From positions 5,402,209-5,466,208 of the forward strand of contig NC_049911.1 in the NCBI RefSeq assembly GCF_001411555.2: DNA of 64,000 bases. The letters are read 5' to 3'. Numbering within the stretch: the first letter of the stretch is position 1; every line of letters begins with the position of its first letter. A model generated the notes under the pieces. That model ran no database searches, was not told the origin of the DNA, and saw nothing but the letters and a program-made list of their open reading frames with translations. The translations under genes were made by a program, and so were the position numbers. This DNA is from Juglans regia. Taxonomy: Eukaryota; Streptophyta; Magnoliopsida; Fagales; Juglandaceae. Below, in pieces: positions 21,078 to 34,900 of the stretch.

Positions 21078-24000
21078 ATGAAGAATGCAAACTGGAATAG
21101 GCAATTATCATGGGTTTCGCTAGTTGCAGTGTGCATAGGAGTGATCTCCCTGGTGTTCTTGCTTGCCGATCGTTCTGTGAAGACTGGAGATATTAGGTTA
21201 TTCCTCATCTTTTGCTCGCTAGCTCTCTGCTTCCTAAAATCTGATTGGACGCACGGACTCTGCATGATCAGCTTTTTCTTTGAGGTGGCTGACAGTCATA
21301 TAAATTAAGAAACCCTGTAGTGGGCTCAGAGCAAAGTTTCCGTTTAGCATATAATTCACAGAAGTATCAGAAAAATACTGCTGCGTGCCCTATATTATAT
21401 AGAACTATTTCCTCTGGTTCTTCTTTTCTATATTTTTTCCGTCATTATTGCTTGTGGTTAATTAAATTTTTGATAAAAATATTTGGGCTCCACTAATATT
21501 CTGAAACTCTACAGCCAGCCCCAATTCCGATGTCTTTTCCCCCTCAAGTACTAGAGAATTAGCATTTGTAAATGCATGTCGTTTTGGGGGGAGATTTGGC
21601 AACTCGAGGTATCTTTAGAAGTCAGATATACCTTTTGAAGTCACGTTCAAATCGCGCGCTCATACATCATCCTTTCTAGAAGTGTTTCACCTAATTCGGA
21701 CTGAAATAAATAAAGAAAAAATATGTGCATAAGACGGAAGCTTCAGCATATTCAATGTATTGAGTAAAAAAAAAAAATTCTGTGAGATGTGCTACGATTT
21801 CGGACTGATGTGCAGCAAATCTCATAAATAAATAGAGGAAAAATATGAGAAGAAAAATCACAGTACTGGCCGTATAATTATATGTTGATAGCTTTTTTTC
21901 TTTCATAATATTATATGTGATATTGCAGGAGAGTTTTATTGAACAGCGGTCCAAAATCTTATGACGTGAAGCTCTATACCGACGATCCTTGTCAGGTAAA
22001 TGCATAACGTATCATGTTCCATCTTCTCCCCTGAAATGAAGGACCCATTTCCATTTTTACATTTCGCATGGATTCAATAGCCCACTTTTTATTTCGTTAT
22101 TTCATTTTTTGGTGACTGATGGGATAAATGGATCGAATTATATATGATCAGGTGGTGGTGGATAATGGCATCGTGGGAGTGAGTTTCTCGAGACCAGATG
22201 GTCATGTCTTGGGAATAAACTATAACAATGGTCTCGATAATTTGCTTGAAGAACATAATGGCAGAGATGATAGAGGGTACTACGTATTTATATATTTATG
22301 TACATTCCTCCTGGCTTTTAGAGTCATAATTTTCGAGTCGTTTGCCTTCAGAAATCTTTAAAGCTATATATATATATACCATTTTCCCATATATTTAGCG
22401 TACTTATGATCAAGCTGCTTTGTTAATCGACAAAATGAAATGCGTACGTACGCGTATACGTACGTACGACGTTTAGGTATTGGGATGTAGTTTGGAATGA
22501 TCAGCAAGGTGGTCGTGGTACTACTGGAATCTTTGAGAGGTAGGTAATTTAGTTCTCTTCCTTAATCAATACGACAAGTACGGCCTGCATGGATTTGTTT
22601 TCTAGGCTTGAAAAAAATGTACACGAATTATGTGCAGAGTGGCAGGAACAAACTTTACGGTAATAACTCAGAACGCAGACCAAGTAGAGCTTTCATTTAG
22701 CAGGACATGGGATGTTTCCAAACGTGGAGAGAGTGTTCCTCTAAATATAGACAAGAGGTTTGTGCTTTAACTCTGTTCATCATCTTAATTTTTATTATCT
22801 CAAGACGTGGCATTATAAGATTTACTTTATACACTGGTCTCGTTGTTTCAAAATTTGACTTTGTAGATACATATTGCGACGTGGAAACTCGGGATTTTAT
22901 TCATACGCAATATTTGAGCGTGTTAAGGGATGGCCGGAGGTGGAGATTACACAGATTAGGATTGTTTACAAGCTCCAAGAAGAAATGTATTTAAAATGTG
23001 TTCATTTCATTTTCCTAATACTAGAAGAGAATTTTCAAATTGAGGGAGGTCGGGCAATTGTTAATATGGTATTTAAAAATCAATGGTCAGATTTCATTAC
23101 ATGGCAGTATCTGACGACATGCAGAGGTGTATGCCGACGTATCAAGATCGAGAAAACGGTCAGGTCCTAGCTTACCCGGAGGCTGTTCAGTTGACCAACC
23201 CAGTTGAACCTAAATTTCGAGGACAGGTACTATCCCTAGCTAAATCCATAATTTGTTACAAATCCATATTGCAAAATTTGGAATTGTTTTTTATATATTT
23301 TTTTAAATGAAAGATAATTATATATATATATATAATTTGAAATTTAAATTTAATTGAGAAGTCAATAACGAAATAGTAGTACTTATAATCACATTGGCTG
23401 ATTTTACAATAAATTATTAAAATATAGTTATATCCATATCATTATTATTCTGAAAATAAATGAAATTAATTCATTGTAATTTGTTTATAATCAAGTAGTA
23501 GAATAAGATTTAAAAGGAGAAGTACAACAAGCCGGCCTATACGAATTACATTAAGAGAAATGTTTTGCCTACAAAGAAATTCCATCAAAATAAATCAACA
23601 AATTGACGTAATTTAATGTAATATGTTAAATTGTAAATTTATTTTTATTATAAATTAGTAGATCATAATGTATTATATAAAGTACTCGTGTCAATTGATA
23701 GATTTACTTCTATAAAATCTCTTTATATATAATAGTTAAAAAGTTTCTTTTGCATTAAATTTAATAAAAGAGTTAAGTGCGGCTTCTTTTTTCCGAATTT
23801 GATTCTGTAACACATTTGAGCGTATTTCATAGCTCCGTATTGCATTCCACATAGAATAGAACAGAGAAAGTATACTGAATAGATCCAGTAAATAGTAAAA
23901 AATAAAAGGCTCTAAATTTATAAGAAATAAGGTTTAAAGTTGGGCCGGAGTGGATGCAGGTAGATGACAAGTACCAATACTCGGTGGAAAACAAAGACAA

Positions 24001-27000
24001 TAAGGTTCATGGATGGATATCTTCAAGCCCGTCTGTTGGATTATGGGTCATAACACCGAGTAATGAGTTCAGGACAGCAGGGCCCATGAAGCAGGACCTC
24101 ACCTCCCATGTGGGCCCCTTTGCCCTCTCTGTAAGTCACCTCATCTATACCCTCAAGATTATATATAGTTTTGTAGGTATGTAGTGTGATTGACATAAAT
24201 TTTAATTTTAAAAAAAGAGGTTTAAGAATTCGAAACCTCTCTTCCGCTAAAAAGAATAAAAAAGATTATATATAGTTTCTGCTTATTAAGATCATGCGAT
24301 CAAACATTTGGTAAGATCATATATAGTACATAACAAAACGTATCCATTTCTTTTATATTTTTATTTATTGGCATGACATTTTTAAATGATAATCATACAA
24401 AATTATTTATTACAATTAAATTGTTTTGAGTTTCTACTTGAATTTGAAAGTTTAAGGCTGTGTTTGGTTAGTAGACCCAACTCAACTCATCTCAAACTAA
24501 TCATTAATGAGATCTACTACTTTTTTAATTTTTCATAAAAAAATTAAATCTATCTCAATCTATTTCATACATTTCGACTTAAAAAGTCAAACCCATCTGA
24601 TCAATGGAACCTACAAAATACTATTATTCACAACTCAACTCAACTTAACTTATCTCAATATACAAACGTAGCCTAAAGAGAATGATTTAGAGACACATTA
24701 ATTTTATCGTACATGAGATATATGTAGTTATTATTAATTAATTGGTTATTCAGATGTTTGTGAGTACACACTACGCTGGGAAGGACGTAGAGATGAAGTT
24801 TGAAGAAGGGGAGCCATGGAAGAAAGTTTTTGGTCCCATATTTCTTTATGTCAATTCGCTCTCTAACGAGGAAAATGCCTCAAAACTTTGGAAAAATGCC
24901 AAAGAGCAGGTATGTATATATATATAATATAATGATGATTAATGATTCAAGTGATCGTCAGGGTATAACTAGTTCAACTCCTTTAATTATTTCCCAAGAC
25001 TTGGTTGCATTTTCCAGCTTAAATATTTATATAATTAATTATTAAGTTGGACTCAATTTTCATCTAGATGTCGGTTGAAGAAGAAAGTTGGCCATACAAT
25101 TTCACAAAGACAGAAGACTTTCCTTTTGCTGACCAACGTGGAACCGTTACGGGTCAATTGATGGTCCATGACCCGTATGTCTCTTTGCTTTTTCCTTGAC
25201 ATTTTAGCTTAATTGTTTTCTTCACACACAAGTAATTCAATTAACACATGTATGCACAATGCGATATATGCATGAGATCATATCGTACGTGATTTTAAAC
25301 TTATTAATTAATTAGGTATATGAATGAGAAATTAATGGGTGGGCAATCTGCTTACGTGGGATTGGCGGCTCCGGGAGAGGTGGGATCATGGCAAAGGGAA
25401 AGCAAGGTGATTGACTGCTTTCAAAGTTCTGGGTCAGAGTCCGAGATTCCACTAATTATAATTTGAATAGTGAAAGGGTGATTAGATGGGAGGAATGAGG
25501 TGTAAACCTTAATATGTATTTTCTTGGCTAATTTTCTTTCAGGGCTATCAATTCTGGACCAAAGCAGACGAGCAAGGACGTTTCGTCATTAAAAATGTCC
25601 GACCTGGAGACTATAATTTGTATGCGTGGGTCCCTGGTTTTGTTGGGGATTACAAAAATAACTCCACTATTTCTATTAAACCAGGTAATTGTTATATAAA
25701 GAACTGCTATATTCATAGAAAAAATTGTATAAACATAATTCTACAAATTAACATGATTTTATTTAATTCATTCGATTTACTTTATAATAAAAATAATTTT
25801 ATAATTTGACGAACCACATCAAACCATATCAATTTATAAGATTACTTTTGTATAATCTGTTTGTGATAACTAGAATATTTTCCAATTATAATATAAGATT
25901 CTCCGTAGATTAGTTTTTTATTTTTTTAATTGATAACAAAATATTTTATATGCTAAACAGAAGCATATTAGATAGAAATAGATTATGGATTGGCCCCATA
26001 TTTTTTAACACAATATTAAGAATGTATCATTGCTAGAAAATTATCAGATATATACTATCGTGTGCATTACGTATGATTTGGTATATATTCTCATCCTATC
26101 ATAGCATGTCATGTAATTAAAATACTTTTATAAATATTAGTTTTAATTAATATGGCATTGTATGATAGGATGTCCATACCATGTATCTGTACTCCGAAAC
26201 TATCTAATAATTTTCACGCTTATATCAATAGATTAATGTTATCATGTGTTATATATGTACGTAGATGATCATAATGTCAAAATTGGATGGTTAGATTTAA
26301 CTTATTTATAAAATATCTAATAAGACTTTGTGGATGTTAGCTCATAAGATGACTTTTAAAACCAACTATGTATTATAAGTTAATTTAGTTCCCATACATA
26401 AACATATATTAATATAGGAGTAATAAAGTAATTAGCAGCAATTCGGGAAATTTTGCAACAGGCGGCCACCCCAATTAGAAAAAGATGCAATATTTGACTC
26501 TCAATATATATTAGAAAATTATGCAACCACTTCCGAAAGATACAACTTTTGACATAATATAATGCAATTGGTACTTACCCATTAAGAAAAAATAATTAAT
26601 AAAGAAAAATGCTAGGGAGTCGGATTTGGGCTCTTCCCTTTTTTTTGCTTTCTTTTTTTTTTTTTTTTTAGTTTTTTTTACTTAGTGATTAAGAAAATAT
26701 TTTTTAAAATTATTTTTTTTCACATAATTTTTTTAACATTTTAAAATATTTTTTTTTTTTAAAAATTCACAATATTATTAAACAATATTTTCTTAATCAC
26801 TAAGTAAAAAAAAACTAAAAAATAAAAATAAAAAAAGCAATCAGACTCCCTAGCATTTATCATTAATAAATTGCTATGAAACTTGGAAAAAAAAAATGCA
26901 TCCCATTTTAAAACTTTTATACGTAGAAACTGAATCGTGATCTTGCGTATGAGCCTCCAAAATTTGGCTTCATTGACGGTCCAAAATTGCAGGTTCGGAA

Positions 27001-28004
27001 ATAAATCTGAATGTTCTTGTGTATGAGCCTCCAAGAAAGGGTCCGACCCTGTGGGAAATTGGCATCCCTGACCGCACGGCCGGAGAGTTCTATATACCTG
27101 ATCCAAACCCAGCACTCAGGGACCCATTGTATAACATTAATTCTAACACAGAAAAGTGAGTCACACCAACAGACAGCATTATTCATCTATGTTGTTGCAC
27201 TCTTAATTCATGACAAGTTATTAATGCCGCTAACTTTAATCAAGTGATTATATATATATATAATGCATTGCAGGTACCGACAATATGGTTTATGGGATCG
27301 GTACACAGATTTATATCCAGATCAGGATCTCATCTACAACATCAATACCAGCAACTATTGTACTGATTGGTTCTTCGCCCACGTTACGAGGTATATATAC
27401 ATGATACATATGTATGTTATAATTTTCTTAACCTTAATTTCTTTGCATGCATTCCTGCAATATATATCTTGTTTGCTGGAATTCTTGATATATAGTTGAT
27501 ACTAATACTACTACTCATGCATTGCAGGCGTGTAAATGGTTGGACATATGAAGGTACAATATGGCAGATTGTATTTGAATTGCGAACAGTGGAAGACAAC
27601 AGCAACTACACCCTCCAGATGGCCTTGGCGTCAGCTGAAGCAGCTACCTTGCAGGTATATGCAAAGACCTGAAATTCATTTTCAAAAACCAAAAATCTAT
27701 TTATAAATGATGCATTGACACACTGGCCGGCCAACTTAATAATTATATATGATTATGTATCAAGGTTCGGTTCAACAATCCGATGGCCAGATTTGCTCAC
27801 TTCAGCACAGGATTTATAGGAGGCGACAATGCCATCGCGAGGCATGGAGTTCATGGGTTATATTGGTTGTACACCATTGATGTACCAAGCGATCTACTCA
27901 AAGTAGGAGAAAACACAATCTATCTCATACAGTCAAAGAGCGGAAGTCCTTTTCAAGGAGTAATGTATGATTACCTTCGACTCGAAGGGCCTCCTCAAGA
28001 CTGA
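21078..28004 (+). CDS. Rhamnogalacturonate lyase, copy 1 (PL4), 16 coding exons
   Basis: The enzyme family cleaves the rhamnosyl-galacturonosyl backbone of pectin (rhamnogalacturonan I) by beta-elimination in the wall. Exons I can join in frame: 21078-21196, 21929-21995, 22152-22276, 22477-22539, 22638-22757, 22867-22986, 23091-23226, 23960-24130, 24754-24909, 25068-25174, 25316-25406, 25543-25684, 26993-27155, 27274-27390, 27528-27654, 27765-28004; 687 aa. Residues 12-30 are a hydrophobic signal peptide or anchor. The catalytic domain includes SGFYSYAIFER and NKVHGW (His267). A fibronectin-like domain (FWTKADEQGRFVIKNVRPGDYNLYAWVPG) and a carbohydrate-binding domain (GLWDRY, IARHGVHGLYWLY, YDYLRLEGPP) follow. 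Residue 205, spanning the exon 6/7 junction, is Ile (AT|A) where copy 2 has Lys; this may be a catalytic position. The frame is otherwise intact. Confidence 0.92.
23575..23735. mobile_element. MITE in intron 7 of lyase copy 1
   Basis: Shares the arrangement of the 1073-1254 element: AAATAAATCAACAAATTGACG on the left and TCAATTGATAGATTTACTT on the right as an inverted pair. Ends are approximate. Confidence 0.45.
24457..24673. mobile_element. Tourist-like MITE in intron 8 of lyase copy 1
   Basis: Ends GGCTGTGTTTGG and ACAAACGTAGCC are inverted repeats. TAA flanks both sides (24454-24456 and 24674-24676), the signature of PIF/Harbinger elements. The interior holds repeated CAACTCAACTCA. Confidence 0.75.
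25690..25875. mobile_element. MITE in intron 12 of lyase copy 1
   Basis: Inverted halves CTACAAATTAACATGATTTT and ACCATATCAATTTATAAG belong to the same family as 1073-1254. Boundaries are approximate. Confidence 0.4.
26604..26861. mobile_element. Mutator-like MITE in intron 12 of lyase copy 1, 9-bp target duplication
   Basis: The element is 258 bp with 18-bp terminal repeats, GAAAAATGCTAGGGAGTC on the left and, as complement of the right end, GATAAATGCTAGGGAGTC. The inverted similarity continues inward (CTTAGTGATTAAGAAAATAT). It is flanked by the exact 9-bp direct repeat ATTAATAAA (26595-26603 and 26862-26870). Nine-base duplications are characteristic of Mutator-type transposition. It nearly doubles the length of this intron's AT-rich part. 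Confidence 0.85.
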
Positions 28005-30754
28005 TACATCTTATATTTACTTGATTTTTTGTAATATATTTTCCCCCAATTAAACAGATCAATAGTCTAGCTAGCCTAAGCATCCATATTGATCTTGAGT
28101 TTTCATGAGTCCCGAAAGGAAAGGAAATTCCCTTTGCTAATTTAATATATATACTCCTTAATATTGCAATATCTTTATCACTTCATGACACCGGATTAAT
28201 CGGTTTTAATGAACTTATTAACGGTTTTTCCGAAAAGCTAAGACCAACCCTTTGGCCGCACCGTTACCGCGTACGTGTTCCATAGAAAATGATTTATTGT
28301 TTGGTTCTTAGGAAAACCGAGAAGATTAATTGAAGGAATCCGTGGAAAATGCTTGTGCATGCAACATGGAACATCTTTCTTGCATTGTCTAATTGCTTTT
28401 TCAAGACAGAGACAAGCTAGTGGAATGTTCTCTTGTTTTGTAGTATAAAAAGGAAACTACCTAGTTCCTGGAAAATGATCGTGAAGAAAAGTCGTAACTC
28501 ATTTTCCATCCTTCCTATTTATTTTTTTGGAGGAGGCGTGTTAAAATAGAAATTTACTTGAACATGGAACAGCTGAAAACACGGATGGCAAAAGAAAAAC
28601 TAATCACGACCACAATCCAAGGCCGACATAGTACAAAGCATACTCTTTTGAAGTTTCGTAGATCATTTCTAGCTAGCTCGTCAAAAGAAGATGTTTCTTT
28701 GGATTAGATTAGCTAGCTAGGTTCACGACAAGAAGTTGCAAAACTAAAATTTACAAATTGATATAGTGAGATGTAATTAGATGACTTTACAGTAACAAAA
28801 ATATTTTACAGTCTAACGTATTAAGCAATCGATATAGGGAGTGTTAGTCTTAAAAAGTGTTTAAATAGCTTTAAAGCACTCTAATAGAAAAATTGGGTTG
28901 CTTGGATGTTACATATTTAAGAACTTTTTAATCTCAAATAAGTTAAATGGTACGTTCGAGGAAAAACATCGTTTTAATGCTTTTCCTCCAACATGTTTTT
29001 TCAGATAATACGAAACGTAATTCAAATTTTAATAAGATTGTCAATGGGTGAAAATACCCATACAACTTTCAGATAATTACAACTTTCAAACTTTCAAGGA
29101 TATGATCATAATCTTTAAATAATCAAATAATCGTCATTTCTATATCAAAAAGTACTTTTATATTTGTTTTCCAAACAAATGTAACATGTTTTAAAGTAGT
29201 TTAAACATATGATTATCAAACAGTAAATAACTATTTAATATTAGAACATATTGTTTAAGTTATAAGGTATAAGCTTTAAAGCTATAAACTATATTTCACA
29301 TTGTAATTGCAAACATGCACATAAATTTGTAAAGTTTAATACTTGAGTAGTACTACATGTACTTATAACTCTATTTACTATTTTATTTACAAAACTTGTT
29401 TTGTCAATTTTCTTTTGAAATTCAAAATTTGAATTTTCAATTTCATGATAGCATATATAATCAATAACTAAAACGTGGAAAAATAATTTTTTTGTAAGTT
29501 AAGTACATTTACTACTTGGTAAGTATGTGGTATATATAGGAATGATGAGTAGAATAACTCATTTATTATACACAACTTTTCTAATTAAGATAAGTTTTGC
29601 CTCTATAAATCTAAATTTGTACCACTGGGCTTCGGAAAAATAGTCAGCTTCAAGATAAAATATATATTCTATTGTTTAATTGCAATATTATGTACTAATT
29701 GATGAAAACAAGCTATAAGAGGATTGTTGGAAAAGTTTTTCGTGATCTCATTCCATTTCATCTCATCATATCTCATTTACTTCTAAAAATATCATTCAAA
29801 CACAAATATTTTCAAATTAATCATTACAACTTTTTCGAATTAATAATTACCTACAACTTTTCAAACTTTCAAATAAAAAACAAAAAAAACTTCAATTTTT
29901 TCAAATTTCAAAATAAAAATAATATTATTCTAACAATATTTTAATTTTATAGTATTTTTTATTCAACTTTTTCTCTCTTATTTTTCAAAATCTAATAAAT
30001 ACTTAACTCAAACTATTTCACTATTATTCACAAAATTCTCATCTCATCATCTCATTCCCCAAGCATCTCCAAGTATCTTGAAATTTAAAATTCTAGCAAA
30101 TTAACAAATTAAATGTTCTGTTCTTAATTGGAATAAAAAGAACTTAATTATACAATATGGAACAGAAATGGTAGTTCATGAAGAGCTTAATTATCCGAGA
30201 ACAAAATAAATCCAGGTGAGGCCCTCGATCGATCGAGACAAAGGTGATTCCCACATTACTTGATGTTTTGGTGAAACATAACCTTGTTCTTTGTCTGTTA
30301 ATTCAAAAGACGGTATAAAGTCAAAAAGTAATTAACATGCAAATCATGTTGGAATATTCGGCGACCTTTGTGACATGTGATATTGCTTGTGGTGGGGTAC
30401 GTTTTCACTGTTAGGTTTTCATGAATAATTCATAATGGTGTTTGGTTAGTCATGTCTAGCTATATATAGTGGGACGTTCAAACCTGAATGTTGAAGTTCA
30501 CCAATTTATCTATTTTAAAAAATTCTAACTTATTCAATTGAGTCGACTGAGGGTACGTAATTAATTTATAAGATTGTTGGCGTCCGAAGTAGAATTTCTT
30601 ATACTTTTTTATCATTCTAGAAAAGATAAATACTACAGTACATGAATTCTACTGTATTTAATATTGTCCATGATGAGTGCGCAATATCATTTATTGCAGT
30701 GGAGTCTATATATATATATATATATATACATATCTTGTGTTTAACCTATCAAAA

Positions 30755-30785
<31 letters not shown>

Positions 30786-31340
30786 CTTGTGTTTATCTCT
30801 TATCTCTAAATTGTATAAAACTCCAATATTCCACAATTGACACCCGACGTCATTGATTCCTGTATTAATCGTGAATGCATCAAATCGTATTGCATTTTGG
30901 CCTACTAGTAAGGCGCGTTTATCAAATTTAGACTAAAAAGCCGAGTAGTAACAAGTGCGTTATGATGACATGATCAAGTCTGCTAGCTTGATGAGTTTTT
31001 AAAACACGATTTTTGTTGGTCTGTTTTGGGGGACGTCTTAGAAACATCATTTCATGAAGTGCTCTTGAAACGAAAATCGCCCACCAATTTTCTTGGACCA
31101 GCTGGTTTGATGACCATGTTCCAAGTAGTTCGATTCTAACCTACTACGTATGCACCCATGTCTGGAAATTTGTCAAATTCTGGTTTAACGGCCTAACCCT
31201 TGCAAAGTAAACATTTTTCAACGCAGATAATTTCAATACCGAACGCTTCCGCCTCTAAAGAATTCCATTTTAATTAGTGTCAAAATTTGTTATATAATCA
31301 TTGAGTCAGCAGTCTCCCTACGTACGAGTCTGTGAACACG
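28005..31340. other. Region between the two lyase genes
   Basis: No gene seen. It contains a MITE of the 1073 family near 28735-28830, the inverted GAGATGAG-family element at about 29725-30065, and two AT microsatellites (30711-30729 and 30763-30784). Confidence 0.55.
29725..30065 (-). mobile_element. MITE of the GAGATGAG family, opposite orientation
   Basis: The sequence is the complement of the 9.1-9.9 kb copies: CTCATTCCATTTCATCTCATC at the left, TTTTTCAAATTTCAAAATAA inside, CTCATCTCATCATCTCATTCC at the right. It is longer than the 9-kb copies and more diverged. Confidence 0.55.
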
Positions 31341-31413
31341 TTATATATAGTTAGGCCAAGACTAATGTCTCTTTGTAGTAGTTCCAAACGCAGCTACACG
31401 TTGGAATACATAC
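31341..31413 (+). promoter_or_regulatory. Possible promoter and leader exon of the second lyase gene
   Basis: TTATATATAG at 31341-31350 is a good TATA box. CATACAGGTAGGTA at about 31409-31422 contains a strong 5' splice site, and TTCTCAG ends at 31988, ten bases before the ATG. This implies a leader intron of about 570 bp. The leader exon would be about 40-50 bases long. Confidence 0.45.
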
Positions 31414-31997
31414 AGGTAGGTATAATGTTGTTTCAAACACTGGATCGGACTAGTCCTCGTGAGAAACGTTGAAAATTTGGGTTAGCAATTGATCCTTTAG
31501 TTGAATATGCATGCATGATATATAAAACTATTAGTAAAAAGAAAAAAGTCAATAAGAGGGTACGTGACGAAACATATATTAAATTAATAAAAATTTAAAA
31601 AGTTAAAAAAAAGAAGCCATGTACAGAGATTCATTTTGTGCAAGTATTTAAACACCATTTACCTTCGCATTATACACATCTCACATCTGCAGGGTTTTCG
31701 AAACTCTCAAGGTTCCCGATCAGACAGCAAGGATTATCAATTAGATAAAGAATTGTACTACTTGGCATTTGTTGCAGGAAAATCTTCGTTGCGTGCAGCT
31801 TGCATAGGTATTATATATTGGATTTCTCTTTTCTTTTCTTCGTTTGGAGGAAGAGATTTTCTATTATATATATACGCTATTTCTGAACTTCCAAACAACA
31901 TGATTAATGCTCGAATTCATTAACAACATACACATCATGACGTCTTTATATATAGTGTTTCTTGTTTTAATGAAATTTATATTCTCAGGTCCAAATA

Positions 31998-34900
31998 ATG
32001 GAGAATGCAAAGTACTTGAGAAGGCATGAATGGGGTTCGCTTGTTGGGTTCTTAGGAGTGATTGTGCTGGTTTACTTCTTGCTCACCACCGATTATACTG
32101 AGAAGACCCCCCTGAGGTTCTTCCTCAAATATTATCTTTATATCAGTAAATTACTATTGTTCGCAACAAGATTTTATAAAGATAAAACTTACAAATTGAT
32201 TGAAGTACAAGATGTTATATATATATTATATTTACATTTTTATAAAAGGTTTTTATAGATAAAACACTTTTATATATATATTTGGTATCAAAGGCAATAT
32301 AGTAGGTAGTAGGCCGTACTCCATAATTTGCATTTTCTTTCATCAATAATATTAATTTAAATAATTAATTTATGAAACTACTTAAAACGCATATTTACAT
32401 TAATCAGTACTAGAGAAAATTTAAGGTAAAACTAGCATTACTCCAAATGAAATAGTGTACTTGATACTTCAATAAATCCACCCCGTCTTCGATCGGGTGA
32501 AATAATGGATTAACTAATTACGTTGTACGTCGAATTTTTATATTTTTACGTATAACTTAAATTTTACGTACGAACTGTTTTTGAGGCATGTATGTTGCCA
32601 TAAAAACCTCTTTTTAATTTCAAAGATGCTTGAAGAGGATATTTCCACATTCATATATAACTTTGTCATCCTCTCTTTCAGTCAGATTCACACCGCGCGC
32701 GTACAATCATGATCTCGTCATGCAGTACCGCGTACTCATGAGGAGAATATGTACACAAGACTGACATGTATGAAAGGATAGGAAACGAGTTCGAAAATAG
32801 CAACATTCGTTATATTTTTCTTTCATTTTGCAAGTAATTGAATTATATATGTGGTAGATTCCATTAATGGAGAAACAGCAAATTTAGCACTATTCAGATG
32901 GTCAGTTTTTCATGCAACGAAAGTCACCCTTTGAAATATTTAATAAACCAACTCTAGAAATATGTTTGCGTGCGCCCTATTTTTCTATTGTCCCTACAAG
33001 CTAGAAGTACTTCACTTTCCTTGAGGTTTCCTTCCCGTTCAGCCACGCACCCAGCCCGCAATTCATGGCAACTGATTGGCGAAAAGTATGAGAAGAAAAG
33101 TACCACAGTTTCTTCATCAAATAATGAACCTGTTCTCACTTTGTTTCCGCCTCCTTTTCTCCATGATTCTCTCTCTCTCTCTCTCTCTCTCCCACTCACT
33201 GTGCATGATAATTGAAACGTTATTTCAACCTTAATTACTTTTATGTTTTACAAAAGGTACAAAAGATGTTTCTTGGATAATTTATTTTATATGTATATAT
33301 AAAGCAGGAGGGTTCTAGCGAACGTCAACGGCCAAGAAACTCGTGAACTGAAGCTGGACACCCACGATCGTCTACAGGTAAATCCACTTGCGCTGATCTC
33401 TAGCTTTTTTTTTTTTGTTACGTAATATTTTCTCATCACAAAAAGCTAAAACATATTACTTAATCACCAAATTTGTTTAGTTAATTATCACAAGTTATAC
33501 TAATGAGCTCTCGATTCTTCGCTCAAAATCTGGACACAAAAATCAATTGCAAATTAGTATATTGTCTCTACGTAGACTTCACAAGTCTTGAATGAGTTTC
33601 GCTACTTACAATCTGGTAGATGAACACATTAGCTATTGCGTGGGTACTCCACTTTAATTAAAAAAAAAAAAAAAAGGTTCAAGATACCGATGGTTTTTTA
33701 TATTTGTTGACGGCTTAGAGATCACTTTTGACCAGTCACAAACGACGATTGAGTTTTCAAATTAATATTTGAACTAGAAAGACAAAAGGTTTGAATTAAT
33801 ATAAGAAATCATTAATAAATTTTATAAATATAGTGAGAGTTTAGGATGTAATTAAATTGAAGTTTTAGTAATGTAGAATGGAAACTCGTTTGTTTTCACA
33901 ACTCTTCTCAATTAATCTCATCTCATCTGATTATTATAATTTTTTTAAATTTTCATACAAAATAAAATAATCAATTCAACTTTTTCAAATCTTAAAATAA
34001 AAATAATATTAGAAAATATATTCTAACAATATTTTATTCAACTTTTAAATTTAATTTTAACTAATCTTATCTCATTTCATCTGATCCTTTGCAAAAACAA
34101 ACCAGGTAGTTCATGGGGTGAAAAGTATAATTTATTTCCCGAAAAACAAGTTATTGGTCATATAACCTACCGTGAACTCTTTCAAGCGTGTGAAAGCAGA
34201 ACAGAAGATGCACATGCATGATGGCTATATGGACGAAATATAACTAAACCATGCATTCATATAATTCATCCGACGACCTTTTCTCTTTTTTATTTTTCTT
34301 AATCTCAAAATTAATGCTGTAAATATATATGTATATATATATATATATATATATAGATATATATAGACACGTACCCTTAGTGATGATGATAAGGTAAATC
34401 ATTTCAGGTGGTGGTGGACAATGGACTGGTGCAAGTCACTTTGTCAAGACCGGCAGGTGATGTTGTGGGAATCAAGTACAACGGTGTCGATAATTTACTT
34501 GAGGCTCGTAATGAAAGAGATAATCGAGGGTACGTGGAATTCACTTTGTCAAGACCGGCAGTTTAATTCACTTTCCTTGTTAAACTTTTTTTTCTTTTTT
34601 TTTTTTAAAAAAAAGACTTGCCTTATTAAACTGATCGTGACTTTGGGGAGCCGTTTGTCTAAATACTTAGACCCTATAGTTTCTAGGTTTTACCACGTTA
34701 CGTTATTCTATATATACACGTACATTAATATTGTTCGACAAAAAACATGATACATGATGTCTTATGTCTCCAGGTATTGGGATGTAGTTTGGAATGAGCC
34801 AGATGGTCACGATGGTCTTGTTGGGAGGTACGTAGTACGTACGTTCGTTAATAAATTCTCTCTGCAAATCTAGCTAGAGGTTTATGAAAGAAATGCATGC

